From: Anisus vortex
Taxonomy: Eukaryota > Mollusca > Gastropoda > Planorbidae
Length of the DNA stretch: 64,000 nt
Assembly: GCA_949126835.1 (NCBI GenBank)
Contig: OX421495.1
Location: 19,063,079 to 19,127,078 of the forward strand
Reading direction: 5' to 3'
Position numbers and translations under genes: made by a program
In this document: piece after piece, positions 58,064-64,000 of the stretch
Position numbering within the stretch: position 1 is the stretch's first letter
How the letters are laid out: each line of letters starts with the position of its first letter
The notes under the pieces: model-generated
What the model saw: only the letters and a program-made list of their open reading frames with translations
Told to the model about the DNA's origin: nothing
Databases searched by the model: none

Positions 58064-59247
58064 TGCTGAAAAAGGTGAAATCTTGAGAAAATATGGTGTA
58101 CCAACTACTTCTACCACAACAAGTTCAATGTAATTGTGTTCTAAATAATAAGTAATTATATTAAATAACATTTTTACTTCATTTCTACACCCCCATCTCA
58201 GAGTGTCCCGACGAGATCCCAGCTAGATATGGCATTTCTATACATATATTATGGGCCTACTGAGCATTGATGTAGGCTACATTATTCTACATATAGTCCA
58301 TTATAGTTTCTAGGCTATGCATAGTATTTCAGTCAGCACCAGAGCTAACTATAATATAACAACGAAATAAAAAATATGCTGCACCAACGAAGGGCCTATA
58401 CAAACAAACATAACTTAGTTTTTACGGGTTGTTTAATTTTTTATGATGTAGGCTATCATGTATAATGTATAAGATCCACAAAGGTTAGGGAACCTCACCC
58501 GAACAAAGATGCAATTATCCCGAAAGCTGTAAGGGGCATCCTCCAGAAAGTTGTGCGCAAGACCTAATTAATAACAACCTAGCCACACAAAAAACAAACG
58601 TTACCAAAGCTTAGACCTATAAACTAGGCCTACCACTTAATAAACGGACAGATTTTAATGGTTTACGACTCAGGCCTGAACACGGACATAATTTATGGAT
58701 TGCAACATGGAATATACTTATAAGCCTCTATAGAGCCGGGACACTTAATTGCTCGCCTCATTGAAGAACTTGTAAAATATAAAATCTCGATAGCTGCCCT
58801 ACAAGAAACTAGGTGGAAAAACTTTGAAACTCTAAAAACAAAAGATTACACAATTTTCTACAGTGGTAAAGAGAAAAACAACGCACTTTGGATGGATTTG
58901 CAGTGAATAGGTAATAATAAGAGTAAGAGGCAAGATGTTCAACATAACCATCATTAATAGGCTACACACGCCCCGACAGAAGACTCGGAAGATAGTGAGA
59001 AAGACAGCTTTTATGAAAAACTAGAAAAATTATAGATTCTATGAATTCTATGACGATGCTCACGACATGATATGAAAATATTACCAGGAGACTTCAATGC
59101 CGAAATCGGAAAAGAAAAAGCATTGAGACCAACTATTTGCAAGAAAAGCCTGCATGAGGATAGCAATAACAATGGAATCAGACTGATAGCCTTTGCCACA
59201 GGAAAAGGAATGCGCATTAGCAGCACAAAATTTCCAACAAAAAACAT

Positions 59248-59248
<1 letters not shown>

Positions 59249-59289
<41 letters not shown>
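59249..59289. repeat. 41-base A tract inside the RTE endonuclease region
   Basis: Uninterrupted A run between the KNIK and TW(T)SPDG parts of the decayed endonuclease frame. Length may be inexact because homopolymers are error-prone. Confidence 0.9.
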
Positions 59290-59292
<3 letters not shown>

Positions 59293-61158
59293 ACTTCACC
59301 TGATGGTAACACTAAAAATCAAAGCAACCGCATGTGCTTATATATAAACAAAATATGTGTCGGAAATCCTGGATACTAGAAGCTATATAGAGGAGCAGAT
59401 GCTGACTCAGACCACATGCTAGTCAAAATCAGATATGAGCAAAGAATATCCACTATAATCTACAACAGCCAGAATAAGAGACAGAAACACTATGACAGCC
59501 AGAAACTGATCAAAGACCTACTATAGTAGCATTTTCGTCTGTTTTTCTCTGTCTGTATTCTGTAGGCCTAACTGTCGTCAGCGAATAGAACTGTCATCAA
59601 CGGGATATGTGTTATATAGCCAAAACACCACTATTATTATTATTATTAAACCAATTTAAAACACAAATAGGCTAAAACTCACAGCGAAGGAATTTCAGAA
59701 AATGAGGGCACTGACAACAACATAAACAAACAGTGGGACATAGGCTAATTATAAATGCAGTAAAGAGCACAACTGAAGAAGTAATAAGATACAAACAAAG
59801 CTTCATAAGAGGAGGAGAGTTTGACGATGAGTGCAGACAAATTCTAGATAACAGGAACAAAACAAGAATGCTGATAATGATGCTACAGTACAAAGAAAAA
59901 CAAGAAATACCAGACAACTATACAAGCTAAACTATTGGAGATAGAAGAACTGGCAAGAAACAGTGATATGAGAAGAATGTAGGCTACATGAAAATGGTTT
60001 TCAAGCAAGAGCCCACAAGTGTGGAAATAAGCAGGGTGAGCTAATAGGCCTAACTGAAAACAGCAGAGTAGGCTACTAGAGAGATGGGCAGAATACTTTG
60101 AGGAACTACTAAATAAACCAAGTACATGAGAAAAGGACGCATAACCTGCCTTATGGAGGAGCAGACCCCTTGTAAACTCTAGAGTCTAGACTAGAGGAAA
60201 CAACAAAGGAAATAGGCCCTAAAGTCATTCAAGAACCATAAAGCCCCCGGAGGCCCGGAGAGGACCTTATCACAGCAGAGCTTAATAAATATGGCGGTAG
60301 AGAGCTATAATACACATAGAAATACGCTAGCTAATAGAAAAAATATGGCAAGAAGAAAAATGCCTACATACTGAGAAACTGCACTAGTAGGCCTAGCTAA
60401 CACCAGTACACAAGAAAGGATCTAAACTTAAATTATTGCGCACACAATAGAGGAATCTCCCTTTAGGATTTTAAAAGTTCATATAAGGTTATGTCAAGTA
60501 GACTATTAGGCCTCCAGGAAATATACTAGGTGATTACCAATGCGGATTCAGACCTAAAAGATCTTCAAACGACCAGATCTTTACCATATAGATGTCTGCT
60601 TGAAAAATGTTATGAAAATAATATACCATGCAGTAGAGGCCTACATCAGCTCTACATAGACTTGTCATAGACTAATAAATGGCTTATGATAGTATTAATA
60701 GAAACTATATGTAACACTAGAATTCTTTGGGATTCATAAGAAGCTAACTAGACTAATATATATGACCACATGACCATACATAGATCCAGGAGTAAAGTCA
60801 TGGTCCAGGGAGAGTAGGCCCACTCACGTGAATTCACAATTCAAAAAGGATTCCGACATAAGGAGACTCACTATCGACACTATCGTGCATGCTATTTAAC
60901 ATATCTAGTAATATATTAGAGAGTCATAAGAAACATTAATATTAGGCCTAAGGTAGACACTATAAAGGGATGATAACAGAATGTTTCAATAGAGAGGCCT
61001 CGAGCATTACACCCCAGTGGAACTCTATATAGCCAACCTCTGCAGTAGGCCTACCTAGCGTATATTATGCTGATGATATAGCCTTAGGCTACTTGGAAAG
61101 AATATCAATGCCATTCAACAAGCTATTTCAGAGCTGGAATTTTAAGATGCCTTCAGCT

Positions 61159-61956
61159 AGGGTTGCCATCCATCCCGATTTATCGCGACCGTCACCGTTA
61201 TGGACCTTCTTGTCCCGACATCCCGACAAGACCTGATTTTGTCCCGATTTTGTAAATTATTGTTACGAGCTTGGCTCAAGTACTGAAGTAACGCCATCTG
61301 TTAGCGCAACAAAATGCAACAATTCTATATTATTTGAAAATTCAACAGTAAATTCTACAGTTAATACATATAAACTTTCTTAATTATACAACATATATTT
61401 CTCTGACGAGCCAAATTTTTGCAGAAGATCTTTGTTAGCAAGTACAAATGTATAAAACTGTTTAGGCTACATGTGAGATTTTCAAGATGTTATTTCTAAG
61501 AATTTTGCCCTTTACAGAGTTAAATGAGAGTGTTTTTTTCCTTTGTCCATTGAGCGTTTATCAATGTGAATATTATTTCCACATTAACATAATATTGTAC
61601 CCAGGAATACAGAAAAAAAAGTTCAAAAATTATTAGTAACTCTGAAAAGCAACTTGCATTTGGGAAACTTAAAAAAAACAAAACAACTCAACTGCAATTA
61701 TTAACCTAACAATAACACATTAGATAACACAATCTAAATAGTTACATTTCTTGCTAAATATTAGAGTATTTTGCTTTACTCGACCCAGTCACTTATTGAC
61801 AGAAAACAAGAAATAAAAAGTACACAAAGGTCTTTAACAGCTTTGGCGCACAAAAGTCGGACATTTGAAGGGTTTTTAGCTTTGCCTGCCTGACGGAGGA
61901 CACATGGCCAAAAAGGAGGACATGTCCTCCTTTTGCCGGACGTGGTGGCAACCCTA
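61159..61956. mobile_element. hAT-like non-autonomous element inside the RTE remnant
   Basis: Ends TAGGGTTGCCA (left) and TGGCAACCCTA (right) are perfect 11-bp inverted repeats; internal TCCCGACA, GGACATG and TTTTGCC repeats are subterminal. It separates the YADD part of the RTE element from its C-terminus. The 8-bp flanks (CCTTCAGC, CTCAAGAT) do not match well. Confidence 0.75.
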
Positions 61957-62202
61957 CTCAAGATAGGCAAAAGTGGAGAAAGTTGACTGCTGAGGTATCC
62001 ATTCGCTCCTCCCAACGACCACAACGGTCATGGGATTAATGATGATGATGAAAAGGGAAAAAAAGACTTGCTGAAAAAGTTGAAATCTTCCGAAAAATAT
62101 GGTGTACCAACTACTAGCTAGTTAGTAGGCTACGTGGTAATAAATATATTCCGTAGCAAAAATATATAACAAGAAAACCATAAAAACGAAGTTTTCATTA
62201 TA

Positions 62203-64000
62203 CTCCCTTTATTTGCAAACTAAGTTTACCATCATGTAATTAAATAATTGATTGACTACTGCAAATGAAACGTACAGAAAAAATATCTGTGTCGCAAATC
62301 TAAAAAATATCTCCTTACTCCGTATGAATTGTTCTAAAAATAATCGTAGCGCATAATTATTTTTTTTTTCTAGCTTTGCGCCGAAAAACTATAAAAAGTT
62401 GCACAGGCATTTTTAACGCGAAATCAATATATTTCTTATACTTTCCTTTTAAGAAATTAATATTGTCATAAGTGTAGTATTATTAAGTCGTTTTAACTGA
62501 AAATTTGATAGGATGTATTGTTAGGCGACCCAAATCTGCTGTCCAAATTTCAGCTTGATCGGACCACGGGAAGTGGTCGAAAAATCGAAGCAAAGTTTTG
62601 CTCGACGCATGATTGCAGACAGACAGAAATTGCAACTTAAAATAAAGGAAGTAACAAGAAAACCGTAAAAACGAAGTTTTTATTATACTCCCTTTATTTG
62701 CAAACTAAGTTTACCATCATGTAATTAAATAATTGATTGACTACTGCAAATGAAACGTACAGAAAAAATATCTGTGTCGCAAATCTCAAAAATATCTCCT
62801 TACTCCGTATGAATTGTTCTAAAAATAATCGTAGCGCATAATTATTTTTTTTTCTAGCTTTGCGCCGAAAAACTATAAAAAGTTGCACAGGCATTTTTAA
62901 CGCGAAATTAAAATATTTCTTATACTTTCCTTTTTAGAAATGAATATTGTCATAAGTCATAAGTGTAGTATTATTAAGTCGTTTTAACTGAAAATTTGAT
63001 AGGATGTATTGTTAGGCGCCACAAATTTGCTGTCCAAATTTCAGCTCGATTGGACCACGGGAAGTGGTCGAAAAATCGAAGCCAATTTTTGTACCATTGA
63101 CGATTGCAGACATTGCAACTTAAAATAAAGGGAGTAAAAAAAAGAAAACCATAAAAACGAAGTTTTCATTATACTCCCTTTATTTACAAACTAAGTTTAC
63201 CATCATGTAATTAAATAATTGATTGACTACTGCAAATGAAACGTACAGAAAAAAATATCTGTGTCGCAAATCTCAAAAATATCTCCTTACTCCGTATGAA
63301 TTGTTCTAAGAAGAAAACCATAAAAACGAAGTTTTTATTATACTCCCTTTATTTGCAAACTAAGTTTACCATCATGTAATTAAATAATTGATAGACTACT
63401 GCAATTGAAACGTACAGAAAAAATATCTGTGTCGCAAATCTAAAAAATATCTCCATACTCAGTATGAATTGTTCTAAAAATAATCTTAGCACATATTTTT
63501 TTTTTCTAGCTTTGCGCCGAAAAAGTATAAAAAGTTTCACAGGCATTTTTAACGCGAAATCAAAATATTTCTTATACTTTCCTTTTAAGAAATGAATATT
63601 GTCATAAGTGTAGTATTATTAAGTTGTTTTAACTGAAAATTTGATAGGATGTATTGTTAGGCGCCACAAATTTGCTGTCCAAATTTCAGCTCGATCGGAC
63701 CACGGGAAGTGGTCGAAAAATCGAAGCCAATTTTTGCACCATGCATTGACGATTGACGATTGCAGACATTGCAACTTAAAATAAAGGGAGTAAAAATAAT
63801 CTGAGCGCATAATTTTTTTTTTTCTAGCTTTGCGCCGAAAAAAAGTATAAAAAGTTACACGGGCATTTTTAACGCGAAATCAAAATATTTCTTATACTTT
63901 CCTTTTAAGAAATGAATATTGTCATAAGTGTAGTATTATTAAGTCGTTTTAACTGAAAATTTGATAGGATGTATTGTTAGGCGCCCCAAATCTGCTGTCC
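62203..64000 (-). repeat. Tandem array of Stowaway-like units, running off the right edge
   Basis: Minus-strand copies: 62203-62651 (full), 62688-63134 (full), 63174-63309 (right part only), 63343-63790 (full) and 63793-64000 (partial, cut by the edge). Each full unit has CTCCCTTTATTTGCAAAC and AAATAAAGGGAG-type ends next to TA. Units are joined by a conserved spacer (AAGAAAACCATAAAAACGAA then GTTTTTATTA), giving a period near 485 bp. The recurring 65-codon frames are part of the repeat and show no transposase motif. Confidence 0.88.

Larger units (their letters stand above)
58690..62053 (+). pseudogene. RTE-like LINE, decayed, interrupted by a hAT-like element
   Basis: Endonuclease: IAALQETRW (about 58785-58815), GDFNAEIGKEKALRPTICKK (59090-59150), NNGIRLIAFATGKGMRISST (59173-59232), TW-SPDGNT after an A tract. 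RT: YQCGFRPKRSSNDQIF (60540-60585), a KGFRHKE remnant of the GLRQGD box (60850), YYADDIAL (61064-61087). The C-terminus resumes at 61964 as DRQKWRKLTAEVSIRSSQRP and ends SWD before TAATGATGATGATGA, a 3' tail typical of RTE elements. Many stops and frameshifts; inactive. Interrupted by 61159-61956. Confidence 0.85.

Noticed and set aside
1..64000. CRISPR arrays, operons, prophage or other prokaryotic systems
   Set aside because: Spliced genes and eukaryotic transposons throughout; the tandem repeats lack unique spacers.

Overview
The window is from an animal nuclear genome. Genes are split by many GT-AG introns, intergenic DNA is AT-rich, and non-LTR retrotransposons, hAT-type DNA transposons, mariner-like MITEs and tRNA-derived SINEs are abundant. 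Protein details (an MTA protein with an extra C2H2 finger) and the repeat mix (an I-clade/Nimb-like LINE, RTE-like LINEs) suggest a mollusc, most likely a gastropod. That is inference; no species marker is visible.

Two cellular genes are present, both on the minus strand. (1) A metastasis-associated protein (MTA, a NuRD/Mi-2 chromatin complex subunit) starts at 25309 and runs off the left edge at base 1. I could place 18 coding exons with consistent reading phase: BAH, ELM2, SANT, GATA zinc finger, C2H2-like finger and RBBP4-binding region, 645 codons so far. (2) The chaperonin subunit CCT4 (TCP-1 delta) is complete in 14 coding exons between 56929 and 45613, 536 residues. The genes lie in tandem, with the CCT4 3' end facing the MTA promoter across about 20 kb.

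Layout: 0-25.5 kb is the MTA gene. Its large introns hold a 28-bp, a 33-bp and a 133-bp tandem repeat, nested hAT elements (9790-11985, with 10185-10730 inside) and another hAT-like element (22432-23230). 25.5-45.4 kb is intergenic and is a transposon mosaic: SINEs, Stowaway-like MITEs, a hAT element with transposase remnants (31421-33671), and decayed LINE pieces in both orientations (35.4-44.0 kb). 45.4-57.0 kb is CCT4; its intron 1 carries a hAT element with a perfect target duplication and a large foldback structure. 57.0-64.0 kb is again repeats: LINE 3' ends, an RTE-like element interrupted by a hAT-like element, and a tandem array of Stowaway-like units running off the right edge.

I found no tRNA, rRNA, CRISPR or operon features. 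The best leads for follow-up are a SINE and a LINE sharing the same 3' tail, a possible 37-codon cassette exon in CCT4 intron 4, symmetric acidic microexons in MTA, and the foldback in CCT4 intron 1.
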